Source: CAXMRP01 sp965216515 (GTDB taxonomy: Bacteria > Pseudomonadota > Alphaproteobacteria > Rhizobiales > Afifellaceae). Taken from it: a DNA stretch of 64,000 bases. This document shows positions 39,054 to 48,856 of the stretch, piece after piece; position 1 is the stretch's first letter; the number at the start of each line of letters is the position of its first letter. Position numbers and translations under genes: made by a program. The notes under the pieces were generated by a model, which saw nothing but the letters and a program-made list of their open reading frames with translations, was not told the origin of the DNA and made no database searches. Location of the stretch: the NCBI GenBank assembly GCA_965216515.1, contig OZ244173.1, forward strand, positions 744,001 through 808,000, in the 5' to 3' direction.

Positions 39054-39513
39054 TGTCCGGATCCGCCGTCATTGCGCACACAACCGCTTCCGCCACCTTG
39101 TTGTCGCCGACCATGGCTTCGGCGGCGAATTTCCAGATCGCGCCGCGTTGGCGCAGCTTGCGCACGTGATAGTGGATCACATCGCCGGGCACCACCGGAT
39201 GCCGGAATTTGGCATTGTCTATGGTCATGAAATAGACGAGCTTCGCCTGGCCGGTATCCTGCGCCAGGATGCACAATGCGCCGGCTGTTTGCGCCATCCC
39301 CTCAATCAGCAGCACGCCCGGCATCACCGGTTGGGATGGAAAATGGCCCAGGAAATGGGGTTCGTTGATGGTGACGTTCTTGACGCCGATGCAGGAATCG
39401 TCGCCGTTGATTTCGATCAGCCGGTCGATCATCAAAAACGGATAACGATGCGGCAGCGCCTCCATGATCAACTGAATTTCCGCGGTCGTTCGTTTCGAAC
39501 CCGTTTCGTTCAT
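39046..39513 (-). CDS. fabZ: 3-hydroxyacyl-ACP dehydratase FabZ
   Basis: Hot-dog-fold dehydratase of fatty acid elongation that competes with LpxA and LpxD for 3-hydroxyacyl-ACP. 155 residues: LPHRYPFLMIDRL, the catalytic His in EPHFLGHFPSQPVMPG, and the catalytic Glu in LLIEGMAQTAG. ATG 39513 overlaps the lpxD stop in ATGA (39510-39513), and its own stop overlaps lpxA, so lpxD-fabZ-lpxA are translationally coupled. Confidence 0.96.
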   Translation of the reverse strand: MNETGSKRTTAEIQLIMEALPHRYPFLMIDRLIEINGDDSCIGVKNVTINEPHFLGHFPSQPVMPGVLLIEGMAQTAGALCILAQDTGQAKLVYFMTIDNAKFRHPVVPGDVIHYHVRKLRQRGAIWKFAAEAMVGDNKVAEAVVCAMTADPDSD

Positions 39514-40604
39514 GATGCGCCGCCCCGCGTGTCGGTTTGGTTTTTGTCTTTTGCGCCCGCTCCGGAATAGTCCGAACGGGCCATCCGGCGCAACATTGTC
39601 ATTTCGCGCAGCCATTCGCGGATCGGCCGCGCCGGTGTGCCGCCCCACCGGGCACCGGCCGGCACATCGTTGTGCACCGTACTGACGGCGGCAATCTGTG
39701 CGCCATCGCCGATGGTGATGTGGCCATTGACCCCCGTCTGACCGCCGATGGCGACGAAATCGCCGATGGTCGCCGATCCGGAAATTCCCACCTGGGCGAC
39801 CAGCAGGCAATGGCGGCCGACGACCACATTGTGGCCGATCTGCACCTGATTATCGAGTTTGCTGCCTTCACCGATAATCGTATCGCGATTGGCGCCGCGG
39901 TCGATCGTGCAACCGGCGCCAATTTCCACATCGTCCTGGATCACGACCCGGCCGATCTGCGGGATTTTGGCATGGCCGTCGGATCCCGATTGAAACCCGA
40001 ACCCATCCTGGCCGATCGCCACGCCGGAATGAATGATCACCCGGTTGCCGACGAGCGCGCAAATCAGCGTCGTGTTCGGTGCGACCATGCAATCCCGGCC
40101 GATCGTTACCCCGGCGCCGACAACCGCACCGGCCCCGATCACCGTGCCGCCGCCGATCATCGCGCCGGCACCCACGACAGCGCCCGGCTCGACACGCACG
40201 CCGGCTTCAAGGGCCGCCGTCGGATGCACGGTTCCGGAAATCTCCGCCCCGGTTTCTTCCGGCGCATAGTGTCCCCGCGGCACCAGCGCGTCGGGATACA
40301 AGCGCCGTATGACCCGCCCGTAGGCCGCCGCCGGTTCCGCACTGGCCAGCACCGCCATCCCTTCGGGAACGGATTCCGCATATTGGTCCCGGCAGATACA
40401 GGCTGTCGCGCCACATGTGGCAAGCGCATCCAGATACCGGACCTGGTCCAGAAACGTCACATCGCCGGCCGCCGCCTCCTGCACCGGCGCGCAATGGGCA
40501 ATCATCGCGTCGGGCGCGCCGCGAACCAGCCGCGCATCGGCAACGGCCGCGACCTCATCAAGCCGCATGCGGCATGCCGGCGCGAAAAAGGAGTGAGTTT
40601 TCAT
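39510..40604 (-). CDS. lpxD: UDP-3-O-acyl-glucosamine N-acyltransferase LpxD
   Basis: Third acylation step of lipid A. 364 residues from ATG 40604, which lies six bases after a GGAG-like site. The N-terminal uridine-binding domain (about 1-110, with GDVTFLDQVRYL) is followed by a beta-helix of hexapeptide repeats. The catalytic region has HSGVAIGQDGFGF, then VQIGHNVVVG and GISGSATIGDFV, and the helical end LREMTMLRRM. Downstream of bamA and coupled to fabZ. Confidence 0.96.
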   Translation of the reverse strand: MKTHSFFAPACRMRLDEVAAVADARLVRGAPDAMIAHCAPVQEAAAGDVTFLDQVRYLDALATCGATACICRDQYAESVPEGMAVLASAEPAAAYGRVIRRLYPDALVPRGHYAPEETGAEISGTVHPTAALEAGVRVEPGAVVGAGAMIGGGTVIGAGAVVGAGVTIGRDCMVAPNTTLICALVGNRVIIHSGVAIGQDGFGFQSGSDGHAKIPQIGRVVIQDDVEIGAGCTIDRGANRDTIIGEGSKLDNQVQIGHNVVVGRHCLLVAQVGISGSATIGDFVAIGGQTGVNGHITIGDGAQIAAVSTVHNDVPAGARWGGTPARPIREWLREMTMLRRMARSDYSGAGAKDKNQTDTRGGAS

Positions 40605-40660
40605 GGCGTGTGACCCACGCGAGCGCCGGGCCCGTACCAACAGCCGGAGCGGATCGCAGG

Positions 40661-43015
40661 TTAAAAGTTCTTCTGACCGCCGATACGGAACGACTGCTCC
40701 TTGTCGAAGTCTTCGGAGGACAGCACATAGGCCCAGTCGGCACGGATCGGACCAAGCGGCGACGCCCAAAGGATCGACGCGCCCACCGACGACCGGATCA
40801 TGTCGGAATCCTGAACGGTAACGCCGGGAATGGCGCCGGAATCGGTGTCGTAAAGCGTGCCGGCGTCGGCAAAGACCGCACCGCGCACGCCGATCTCGCG
40901 TGGCAGCACCGGTATCGGGAATTGCACTTCCGCCGTTCCGGCAAAGAAGATTTTGCCACCCAGCGCGTCCCCGGTCACCATGTCGCGAGGTCCGATGCCG
41001 GAACTCTCGAAGCCGCGGATCGACTCGCCGCCCTTGAACAGATGATCGGTCAGCCGCAAATCGTCGCCGGCCAGGCCCATGACATGGGCGCCCTGAACCC
41101 GCAGCAGGCCGATCACGTCCTGATCGGCGAGAAGCGTGCGATAATAGGACGCCGTCGCCTCGGAGCGAAGATAGTTCACATCACCGCCCACACCGGCGAA
41201 TTTCTGGCTGAAACGGGCATAGATGCCATCGCGCGGCGTGCTTCTGTCATCCAGGGAATCGTAGGTCAGCGAATAGGATGCCGAGGAAATCAGCACGTCG
41301 CCTTCCGCCGTGCACAGCGCGATGGAAATACCCGCGGGGCAAGGATTTGCGCCACTGAGGGGCGGCGACCAGCCGGCAACGTCGATTTCCTGCTGTTCGA
41401 TATTGTAGCCGACCCGGAATGTCAGATTTTCGGTGATCGGAAAGCCGAGGTCGAAACCGCCGCCTGTGGTCAGGTTGGAATATCTGCGGAAATCGTTTTG
41501 CTCATAGTCCCGGCGATAGACATTGAAGCCGGCCGAAATCGGTCGGCCAAGGAACATCGGATCGCTGGCCGCGAACTCGTAGGTGCGCGAACTGTCGCCG
41601 CCGCCGACCGCGAGCTTCACCCGGTAACCCCGACCGAGGAAGTTGCGTTCGGTGATGGAAATATCACCAACCACGCCGTCGCTCGTCGAATACCCGGCGC
41701 CGAAGGAGAATTCGCCGGTCTGCTGCTCCTGAACCGCAACGAGAATTGTCACCCGGTCGGCCGACGAGCCCCGTTCCACCGTAATCCGCACGTCGGAGAA
41801 GAATCCGAGCGCCCGCAGCCGCCGCTCGGCCTGGTCGACGAGCACCCGGTTGAACGCATCGCCCTCTGAAATCTCGAATTCGCGCCGGATCACATAGTCA
41901 CGTGTCCGGGTATTGCCGCGGATTTCGATACGCTCCACATAAGCGCGCGTGCCTTCGTCGACGATCAGCACGACATTGATGATCCCTTCCACCGAATCCC
42001 GGTCGATCCTCGGGCGCACCTGCGCAAACGCATAGCCCGATCCGGCAAGCTCGATGGTAATTGCTTCCAGGGATTCCTCGATCCGCCGGCTGGAATACCA
42101 CGCACCTTCGCTGGCTGTGACCTTGCGTCGCAGCCGCTCCGGATCGACCCCGGGGATCGCCGAGTCGACGTCGATGGTGCCGAACTTGTACCTCTGGCCC
42201 TCGTCCAGCGTGATCGTCACAAAGAAAATGTTCCGCTCGATATCGAGGTCGGCCACGGTGGAAATGATCTGGATGTCGGCATAGCCGCGCTCAAGATAGA
42301 ACCGCCGGATTTTTTCCTCGTCGGCGGCCAGCCGGTCCGGATCGTAGGTGTCGCTGCGCCGCAGGAAGCCGAAAAGCCCCGATTGCCGGGTGGCGATGAT
42401 ATCGCGCAGCTTGCCGTCGCTGAAGCGCTTGTTGCCGATGAAGTTGATCCGCGCGACGACAGTCTCCGGTCCCTCGTTGACAACAAAGACGAGAACCACC
42501 CGGTTGGCGCTCAAATTGATGATCTGCGGCTCGATGGAGGCCTGGAAACGGCCGGATCGCCGATAAAATTCCAGCAGCCGCTGGGTGTCGCTTTCCACCG
42601 TCGCCTGGGTGTAGATCCCGCGGGCCCGCGACCGCACGGCCGAGGCAAGCTGGATATCCTTGTATTTCTTGTTCCCCTCAAACGCCACTTTGTCGATGAT
42701 CGGGTTTTCGACGACGGTGACCACCAGAACGCTGGTCCGCCGGGCCATGCGGACATCGGCGAACAGGCCGGTCTCAAACAGCGCCTTGAGCGATTCATCG
42801 ACATCCTCGGCCGAAAAGCTGCGTCCCGGCTTGATCGTCACATAGGCACGGATGGTCTCGTCGTCGACCCGCTGGTTGCCCTCAACGTCAATGCGGCTGA
42901 CGACGGCCGCTTCCGCCACATCGACAAGGGTCGATTGTGCCGCAATTGCCATGCCCGCTGCCGCGAGTGCGACGATCATCATGGTCCGCCGCAGCACTTG
43001 CAGCAGTGTTTCCAT
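40661..43015 (-). CDS. bamA: outer membrane protein assembly factor BamA
   Basis: Inserts beta-barrel proteins into the outer membrane. 784 residues: signal peptide (RRTMMIVALAAAGMAIAAQ), five POTRA domains (about 35-430, starting VSRIDVEGNQRVDDETI), and a 16-strand barrel with the substrate-pore motif region TRDYVIRREFEISEGDAFN at the last POTRA. The loop-6 VRGF-like element is seen as IRGFESSG. The last residue is Phe (GGQKNF), the usual barrel signature. ATG 43015 is used; ATG 43042 would give a nine-residue longer N-terminus. It lies between rseP and lpxD as in most proteobacteria. Confidence 0.96.
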   Translation of the reverse strand: METLLQVLRRTMMIVALAAAGMAIAAQSTLVDVAEAAVVSRIDVEGNQRVDDETIRAYVTIKPGRSFSAEDVDESLKALFETGLFADVRMARRTSVLVVTVVENPIIDKVAFEGNKKYKDIQLASAVRSRARGIYTQATVESDTQRLLEFYRRSGRFQASIEPQIINLSANRVVLVFVVNEGPETVVARINFIGNKRFSDGKLRDIIATRQSGLFGFLRRSDTYDPDRLAADEEKIRRFYLERGYADIQIISTVADLDIERNIFFVTITLDEGQRYKFGTIDVDSAIPGVDPERLRRKVTASEGAWYSSRRIEESLEAITIELAGSGYAFAQVRPRIDRDSVEGIINVVLIVDEGTRAYVERIEIRGNTRTRDYVIRREFEISEGDAFNRVLVDQAERRLRALGFFSDVRITVERGSSADRVTILVAVQEQQTGEFSFGAGYSTSDGVVGDISITERNFLGRGYRVKLAVGGGDSSRTYEFAASDPMFLGRPISAGFNVYRRDYEQNDFRRYSNLTTGGGFDLGFPITENLTFRVGYNIEQQEIDVAGWSPPLSGANPCPAGISIALCTAEGDVLISSASYSLTYDSLDDRSTPRDGIYARFSQKFAGVGGDVNYLRSEATASYYRTLLADQDVIGLLRVQGAHVMGLAGDDLRLTDHLFKGGESIRGFESSGIGPRDMVTGDALGGKIFFAGTAEVQFPIPVLPREIGVRGAVFADAGTLYDTDSGAIPGVTVQDSDMIRSSVGASILWASPLGPIRADWAYVLSSEDFDKEQSFRIGGQKNF

Positions 43016-43206
43016 TCGAACGCCTGGATACGCTTTGTTCATGTGCCGATTTGCCCGGTCCCTCGTCCGCGTCACCCATTTACGCCGGGTTGTGGCGGAT
43101 CCCCAATGTCACGAATCTGGATATTGCAGGGTTTTCCAGTTCTTTCAACCGCATAGCAACGTCGCTTCCCCGAAATTCAAACTTGCGTTGCCAATGCGCC
43201 ACGTTT

Positions 43207-44349
43207 TCAGATTCCAGCCAGTTTGACAATATCGTTGAACGTGACAAAGACGAACAACATGATGACCAAAGCAAGGCCGATGCGAAATCCGACATCCTGC
43301 GCCTTCTGGCTGAGCGGCCGCCCCCGCAATCCCTCGATCAGGTAGAAAACTAGGTGCCCGCCGTCGAGCATCGGTACGGGAAACAGGTTCAACAGGCCGA
43401 TACTCACCGACAGGATCGCCGCCAAGTGGATAAGTCCGGTCATCCCGCCCTGATCGGCGACAATGCCGGACACCTGCGCCACCCGCAGCGGCCCGCTGAG
43501 CTGGTCGGCGGTTTCACGGCCGGCAAACAGCCGCTTGATATAGGTCAGTGTCCGCTCGATGATCGTCCATGTTTCGCGAAATCCCTCGCCGATGGCGGCA
43601 AGCGGCGTGTAGGTGCGGAACACGATATCGCCCGGTTCGATGCTGCGTGAGATACCGAGAACGCCAATCCGCTGGGTGCCGCCGAACCCGTCGTCCATTT
43701 CCCGGCGTTCCGGCGTTGCCCGCAGCGTCAGAGGCCGGCCATCGCGTTCGATTTCAATGACCAGTTCATCGCCCGCCGCCAGCATCACCGTGCGCTGAAT
43801 GTCGCTGAACGAGGTGATTTCCCGCCCGTCGATTGCCGTCACCAGGTCGCCAGCCTGAAAACCGGCCCGCTCCGCGGCGCTCTCCGCCACCACGGCATCG
43901 ACCTTCGGCAACGAGACCGGGCGGCCGATGACCGAAAACAGGACGCCGAAAATGAGAATGGCCAGAATGAAATTGGCGATCGGTCCGGCGGCGACGATCG
44001 CCGTCCGCTGCCACAACGGTGCAAAGTAGAACAATCCGGCCCGATCGCGTTCGGGCACCGATTCCATCGTTGCCGCGTCCGGCAGGCTCGCCGCATTCAT
44101 GTCGCCGGTGAACTTCACATAGCCGCCGAGCGGAATTACGCTGATTTTCCACCGTGTCCCGTGGCGGTCGTTGAATCCGGCCAGTTCGCGCCCGAAGCCG
44201 ATGGAAAAGGCGTCGATTTTGACGCCGCACCACCGTGCCACCTGGAAATGACCCAGCTCGTGGAAGAAGACGACAATGGTCAACACGACCAGTGCCGGCA
44301 GCACATAGCCGAAGACCAGGTCGAATGGCGCACTCATGATGTCCATCAT
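43207..44349 (-). CDS. rseP: RIP metalloprotease RseP (M50)
   Basis: Inner-membrane site-2 protease that cleaves anti-sigma factors and remnant signal peptides. 380 residues. The first span carries the zinc site HELGH in VVFFHELGHF, a single PDZ domain lies at about 125-200 (GFQAGDLVTAIDGREITSF), and the third zinc ligand is in FPVPMLDGGHLVFY. The PDZ count is one, where E. coli has two, which is usual for alphaproteobacteria. The start may be ATG 44349 or ATG 44337. dxr is 72 bases upstream, bamA about 190 downstream. Confidence 0.95.
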   Translation of the reverse strand: MMDIMSAPFDLVFGYVLPALVVLTIVVFFHELGHFQVARWCGVKIDAFSIGFGRELAGFNDRHGTRWKISVIPLGGYVKFTGDMNAASLPDAATMESVPERDRAGLFYFAPLWQRTAIVAAGPIANFILAILIFGVLFSVIGRPVSLPKVDAVVAESAAERAGFQAGDLVTAIDGREITSFSDIQRTVMLAAGDELVIEIERDGRPLTLRATPERREMDDGFGGTQRIGVLGISRSIEPGDIVFRTYTPLAAIGEGFRETWTIIERTLTYIKRLFAGRETADQLSGPLRVAQVSGIVADQGGMTGLIHLAAILSVSIGLLNLFPVPMLDGGHLVFYLIEGLRGRPLSQKAQDVGFRIGLALVIMLFVFVTFNDIVKLAGI

Positions 44350-44421
44350 CGTCTCCCGCCTGACCTGTCGCGATTGCCGTCCCGCGCCGGCCCTTGTGCC
44401 GGCTTTGCGGCGCTTTTCGGC

Positions 44422-45606
44422 TTACATTGCCGCATTATGCCACACTTTCACTCCGTCCGCCGCAATCTGTCGTGCCGCCCTGTCCAGCGCAAGGGCGTCG
44501 TCGATTGTCCCCGGTTCTCCCAGCAATCCGGCAGTCTCCGCCTCCCGCCAGGTTTGCGATGCGACCCCGGCTATCCCGGTAAATGCGATCCTCTGGGTTA
44601 AAAATGCCTCAACCGCCACCTCGTTTGCCGCATTCACCACCGTCGATGCCCCGTTTCCGGTCGCCAGCGCCGCCTGCGCCAGCGCAAGCGCCGGAAACCG
44701 CTCCACGTCGGGTGTCTCAAATGCGAGCGTGCCCACTGCCGCCAGGTCAAGCCGCCCCACCGTCACGGCCGGCCGGGCCGGCCAGTCGAGACAGAGCGCG
44801 ATCGGCCGTTGCATGTCCGGCGTCGCCATTTCCGCGTGCACCGATCCGTCGGCAAACGTCACCATGGCATGGACGACGGACTGCGGATGGACAAGCACAT
44901 CCAGCCGCTCCGGCGGAATGCCGAACAGGTGGTGCGCCTCGATCAGCTCCAGGCCCTTGTTCATCAACGTCGCCGAATCGACGGAAATTTTCGGCCCCAT
45001 GGACCACACCGGATGGGCCAGCGCATCGCCCGGCGTTGCCGTCGCCAAGCGGTCTTCCGGCCAATTCCGAAACGGTCCTCCAGAGGCCGTTATTGTATAT
45101 TTTTCAATATGTTCTGATCTACTGTTATCAATTAACTGGAAAAGTGCACTGTGCTCGGAATCGACCGGCAGGATGCGCACCTCGTGCTTTTCGGCGAGCG
45201 CCATGAACGGAACGCCCGCACAGGTCAGGCACTCCTTGTTGGCAAGCGCGATCGTGTTGCCGGCGCCGACAGCGGCAACGGTCGGCAGCACGCCGGCGGC
45301 GCCGACGATTGCCGCGACCACGACATCCACCGGCGTCGCGGCCGCCTCGATGAGCGCCGCCGCACCGGCGGCGGCGACCGTCTCGGTGCCGGCCAGCGCC
45401 GCGCGCAGGCTTTCAAGTCCGGATTCCTCCAGAAGTATTGCCCGCCGCGCGCCCAGCCGCCGCGCCACTGCCGCCAGCCCGGCTGCGTCGGTCCGCGCCG
45501 TCACCGCCTCCACCCGGTAGCGTTCCGGCGCGCCCGCGATCACCGCCGCCGTGCTCGTTCCGATCGAACCGGTGGCACCCAGGATCGTTACCCGCCGCAC
45601 TGTCAT
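44422..45606 (-). CDS. dxr: 1-deoxy-D-xylulose 5-phosphate reductoisomerase
   Basis: Committed step of the MEP isoprenoid pathway. 394 residues, with the NADPH loop GATGSIGTSTAAVI, ALANKECLTCAG, the metal ligands in DSEHSALFQ, TASGGPFRN, HPVWSMGPKISVDSATLMNKG and EAHHLFGIPPE. ATG 45606 overlaps the cdsA stop (ATGA, 45603-45606). ispDF, at the other end of the window, carries the following steps. Confidence 0.97.
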   Translation of the reverse strand: MTVRRVTILGATGSIGTSTAAVIAGAPERYRVEAVTARTDAAGLAAVARRLGARRAILLEESGLESLRAALAGTETVAAAGAAALIEAAATPVDVVVAAIVGAAGVLPTVAAVGAGNTIALANKECLTCAGVPFMALAEKHEVRILPVDSEHSALFQLIDNSRSEHIEKYTITASGGPFRNWPEDRLATATPGDALAHPVWSMGPKISVDSATLMNKGLELIEAHHLFGIPPERLDVLVHPQSVVHAMVTFADGSVHAEMATPDMQRPIALCLDWPARPAVTVGRLDLAAVGTLAFETPDVERFPALALAQAALATGNGASTVVNAANEVAVEAFLTQRIAFTGIAGVASQTWREAETAGLLGEPGTIDDALALDRAARQIAADGVKVWHNAAM

Positions 45607-46505
45607 TGCATCATCTCCACGGCCGCAAGCACGGCCCCCGCCGGACCGTCCTTCATCGCGACGGGGAATGTCCCGCCGTTGAAGATCCAGATCAATAGCC
45701 CCAGGCCCGCCGCCCCGAATAGACCGTCGACCCGGTCCAGCACACCGCCGTGACCGGGAATGATCCTGCCGGAATCCTTGACGGAAAACCGGCGCTTGAC
45801 AGCGCTCTCAAACAGGTCGCCGCCCTGCGCGGCGAGCGAGTAGAGCCCGCCGAGGACGATCGCCATGGCCGCCGGAAGATCGGCGGAGACCACGCCCCAC
45901 AACGCCGCCGCGCCCAGCGCGCCGACCAGCCCGGAAACCGCTCCCGAAACGGTCTTTTTGGGTGAAACGGCCGGCCACAGTTTCGGTCCGCCGATGAGCC
46001 GGCCTCCGAAATAGGCGAACGTGTCGGTCGCCCACACGCTCGCGAACAACAGGACAATCAGCGCCAGCCCGGCCGCCGCCTGATCGCGCATGACAACCAG
46101 TGCCAGCCCCGGCGCCGCCAGATAGACAATGCCCGCGGCCGCCCACATCCGGTTTCGCACCGGTGACGACCCGTCCTGCCGGGCGCCGCGACCGCCGGCG
46201 GTCGCCACCGCCGCCGCCAGCGCCGCAGCCACGGCCACAAGGGCGGGAAGAAATCCGCCGCTATGGACAGCGACAACGGCGGCCACCAGAAAGCCGGCCG
46301 GCAAAAGGCGCAGCGGACCGGATCGCCCGCGATCCGTGATGGTCGACCATTCCAGCCAGCCCCCGGCAAGGATGGCCGCCACGAGCGCCACGAAGGCCAA
46401 TCCGCCCCACCACGCCGCACCGAGCGCCAGCGGCACCAGAACCAGGGCGGACAGCACCCGCACTTTCAGATTTGCCGGCGCACCACCCGCGGCCGGGTCA
46501 GTCAT
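45603..46505 (-). CDS. cdsA: phosphatidate cytidylyltransferase
   Basis: Makes CDP-diacylglycerol from phosphatidate and CTP, the branch point of phospholipid synthesis. 300 residues with about eight membrane spans. The family signature near the C-terminus is present (SVKDSGRIIPGHGGVLDRVDG), and VSPKKTVSGAVSGLV precedes it. ATG 46505 overlaps the uppS stop by eight bases; the upstream ATG at 46616 would run deep into uppS. Confidence 0.95.
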   Translation of the reverse strand: MTDPAAGGAPANLKVRVLSALVLVPLALGAAWWGGLAFVALVAAILAGGWLEWSTITDRGRSGPLRLLPAGFLVAAVVAVHSGGFLPALVAVAAALAAAVATAGGRGARQDGSSPVRNRMWAAAGIVYLAAPGLALVVMRDQAAAGLALIVLLFASVWATDTFAYFGGRLIGGPKLWPAVSPKKTVSGAVSGLVGALGAAALWGVVSADLPAAMAIVLGGLYSLAAQGGDLFESAVKRRFSVKDSGRIIPGHGGVLDRVDGLFGAAGLGLLIWIFNGGTFPVAMKDGPAGAVLAAVEMMQ

Positions 46506-47280
46506 CCTGCAGCGCTCCGTAGCGGCGGTCCCGCCGGGCAAATTCCGCCAGTGCCGCGTCAAAGGCATCGCCGTCGAAATCCGGCCAGAAGTCCGGCACG
46601 AAAACGAACTCCGCATAGGCCGACTGCCACAACAGGAAATTGCTGACCCTCTGTTCGCCGGATGTGCGGATCACCAGATCGGGATCGGGAATGGCGTTTG
46701 TATCCAGCGCCGCCGACATGGCATCGGCGTCGATCGCCGCCGGGTCCAGGTCGCCGTCGGCGATGCGGCGCCCGAGCCGCTGCGCGGCCCGCACGATTTC
46801 ATCGCGACCGCCATAATTGAAGGCGACCACAAGATGGAGCCCGTCATTTTCGCGGGTATCGCCCTCCGCCTTTTCGACCATTGCCGCAATATCGTCGGGC
46901 AGGCCGCGGCGCTCGCCGATCACCGTGATGTGCACATTGTGCCGCGCAAGCTCGGCAAGATCGTTTTCCACGAACCGCCGCATCAGGTTGAAGAGGTCGC
47001 GGATTTCGGCATCCGGGCGGTTCCAGTTCTCCGAACTGAAGCTGAACAGCGTCAGATGGGAAATCCCGCGCTCGCCGGCATGCCGGACGATTCGGCGCAA
47101 CGCCTCCACCCCGCGCCGGTGCCCCTCGTAGCGTGGCAGGCCACGCGCCCTGGCCCACCGGCCATTGCCGTCCATGATGATGGCCACATGCCGGGGCAAA
47201 CGCCGGCCGGACCGGCCGTCCCTGAGCGGTGTCGCGGATGCCATGTCGATTTCGGCCACCGCCGCGCCCGTCCGGTTCAC
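46498..47280 (-). CDS. uppS: isoprenyl transferase (undecaprenyl diphosphate synthase)
   Basis: Makes the C55 carrier lipid for peptidoglycan and lipopolysaccharide. cis-Prenyltransferase signatures are AIIMDGNGRWARARGLPR (catalytic Asp), GHRRGVEALRRIVR, LTLFSFSSENWNRP and the C-terminal DLVIRTSGEQRVSNFLLWQSAYAE region. GTG 47280 overlaps the frr stop (GTGA, 47277-47280), giving 260 residues; ATG 47244 is the alternative. Confidence 0.95.
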   Translation of the reverse strand: MNRTGAAVAEIDMASATPLRDGRSGRRLPRHVAIIMDGNGRWARARGLPRYEGHRRGVEALRRIVRHAGERGISHLTLFSFSSENWNRPDAEIRDLFNLMRRFVENDLAELARHNVHITVIGERRGLPDDIAAMVEKAEGDTRENDGLHLVVAFNYGGRDEIVRAAQRLGRRIADGDLDPAAIDADAMSAALDTNAIPDPDLVIRTSGEQRVSNFLLWQSAYAEFVFVPDFWPDFDGDAFDAALAEFARRDRRYGALQDD

Positions 47281-47840
47281 ACCTGGACGATTTCGGCTTC
47301 CTTTGTCTCCAGGATGCCATCGATATCCCTGATATGACCGTCGGTCATCTTCTGGATACGGTCGCCCTGGCTGTGGCTATCGTCCTGGCCGAGCTTGCCG
47401 TCCTTTTCCAGCGCCTTCAGCTTGTCCATGCCGTCGCGGCGCACATGGCGGACGGCGATCCGCGCCTGTTCGGCGTATTTGTGAGCCACCTTGACCATCT
47501 CTTGGCGCCGCTCCGCATTGAGCTCGGGCACCGGGATCCGCAACAGGTTGCCTTCGACGATCGGATTGAGCCCCAGGTCGGATTCGCGAATGGCCTTGTC
47601 GACAGCGCCAACCAGCCCCTGATCCCACACCTGGACGGACAACATCCGTGCTTCCGGCACGCTGACCGTTCCAAGCTGGCCGATCGGCATGTGGCTGCCA
47701 TAGGCGTCGACCTGTATCGGCTCCAGCAGGCTGGCCGAGGCGCGGCCGCCGCGAAGCCCCGCAAGCTCGGATTTCAGGATCGAAACCGCCCCGTCCATAC
47801 GTCGTTCCAGATCCTTGAAATCAACCGTATCGTCCGTCAT
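47277..47840 (-). CDS. frr: ribosome recycling factor
   Basis: Splits post-termination ribosomes with EF-G. 187 residues. RRMDGAVSILKSELAGLRGGRAS at the start and the C-terminal helix with MVKVAHKYAEQARIAVRHVRRD are diagnostic. ATG 47840 is chosen because AGAGGATGGGAAG precedes it; ATG 47915 would give an unusual tail. It is 125 bases downstream of pyrH. Confidence 0.96.
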   Translation of the reverse strand: MTDDTVDFKDLERRMDGAVSILKSELAGLRGGRASASLLEPIQVDAYGSHMPIGQLGTVSVPEARMLSVQVWDQGLVGAVDKAIRESDLGLNPIVEGNLLRIPVPELNAERRQEMVKVAHKYAEQARIAVRHVRRDGMDKLKALEKDGKLGQDDSHSQGDRIQKMTDGHIRDIDGILETKEAEIVQV

Positions 47841-47965
47841 CTTCCCATCCTCTTTTGTCACGCCCGGCGTTTCCGCCATGTCCGTCGGCCGGTTCACTTT
47901 AAATTCCGCGGGCACCGCCGCACCCTTCGTTGCGGTCGGTCCCTGTGGCGCCGCGCCCCCTCGCC

Positions 47966-48691
47966 CTAGGAGACCAGGGTACCCACCGGCTCGCCGCCGA
48001 CAATCCGCGCCAGCGCATTGGCATCATCGAGCCGGAACACGATTATCGGCAACCCGTTGTCGCGGGCAAGCGCAAAGGCCGCCGTATCCATCACCTTCAG
48101 GTCGCGCGAAATCGCCTCCGCGTAGCTGACCTGGTCATACCGGGTCGCCGCCGGATCGATTTTCGGGTCCGCCGAATAGACGCCATCGACCTGTGTGCCC
48201 TTCAACAGGGCGTCGCATTCCAGCTCCAGTGCCCGCAGGGCCGCACCGCTGTCGGTCGTGAAATACGGATTGCCGGTGCCGCCGGCCAGCACGACCACCC
48301 GCCCCTGCCCCATGTGCCACACGGCACGGCGATGGACATAGGTCTCGCACACCGACGGGATGGCCACCGCCGACATGGCCACCGCGTGAAGTCCTTCGCG
48401 CACCAGAGCCGCCTCCAGCGCCAGCGCGTTCATGACAGTTGCCAGCATGCCCATATGGTCGCCGGTCACCCGGTCGCCGCCCTGAGCGGCAATCGCCATG
48501 CCACGAAAGATGTTGCCACCGCCGACGACGATCGCCACTTCGGTGCCGTTGCGGTTGACGTCAGCCACCTCGCGCGCCAGGCGCCGGACGATTTTTTCGT
48601 CGATTCCGAAGTCCTGATCGCCCAGAAGCGCCTCGCCGGAGAGCTTCAGAAGGATGCGCCGGGGTTTCAGACGGTTGTTCATCAACTGCAT
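47966..48691 (-). CDS. pyrH: UMP kinase
   Basis: Phosphorylates UMP to UDP, starting the supply of UTP and CTP. 241 residues, amino-acid-kinase fold: RRILLKLSGEALLGDQDFGID, VVGGGNIFRG, DHMGMLATVMNALAL, AGGTGNPYFTTDSGAALRA and ALKGTQVDGVYSADP-like KGTQVDGVYSADP. Sits in the standard rpsB-tsf-pyrH-frr order. Confidence 0.97.
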   Translation of the reverse strand: MQLMNNRLKPRRILLKLSGEALLGDQDFGIDEKIVRRLAREVADVNRNGTEVAIVVGGGNIFRGMAIAAQGGDRVTGDHMGMLATVMNALALEAALVREGLHAVAMSAVAIPSVCETYVHRRAVWHMGQGRVVVLAGGTGNPYFTTDSGAALRALELECDALLKGTQVDGVYSADPKIDPAATRYDQVSYAEAISRDLKVMDTAAFALARDNGLPIIVFRLDDANALARIVGGEPVGTLVS

Positions 48692-48762
48692 GCTTTCTGT
48701 TGCGTCAAATCGGCATCGCCCGGCGCGGTTCGCCGGCGCGCCGGATGCAAGCCATACGACAA

Positions 48763-48789
48763 GGGCGTCGGCGTGTCACGCCAACGCCC
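48763..48789 (-). terminator. hairpin between tsf and pyrH
   Basis: On the minus strand GGGCGTTGGCGTG and CACGCCGACGCCC pair nearly end to end with one mismatch; TTGTCGT follows. It lies 68 bases after the tsf stop. The T-run is poor, so it is probably a partial terminator or attenuator that separates rpsB-tsf from pyrH-frr expression. Confidence 0.5.
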
Positions 48790-48856
48790 CCCTGGCCGTT
48801 CGTTGTCCCCATGGCCGCTTGCGTGCCGGGCCGGCCGGCGGCGCGCCGGCGCCGAT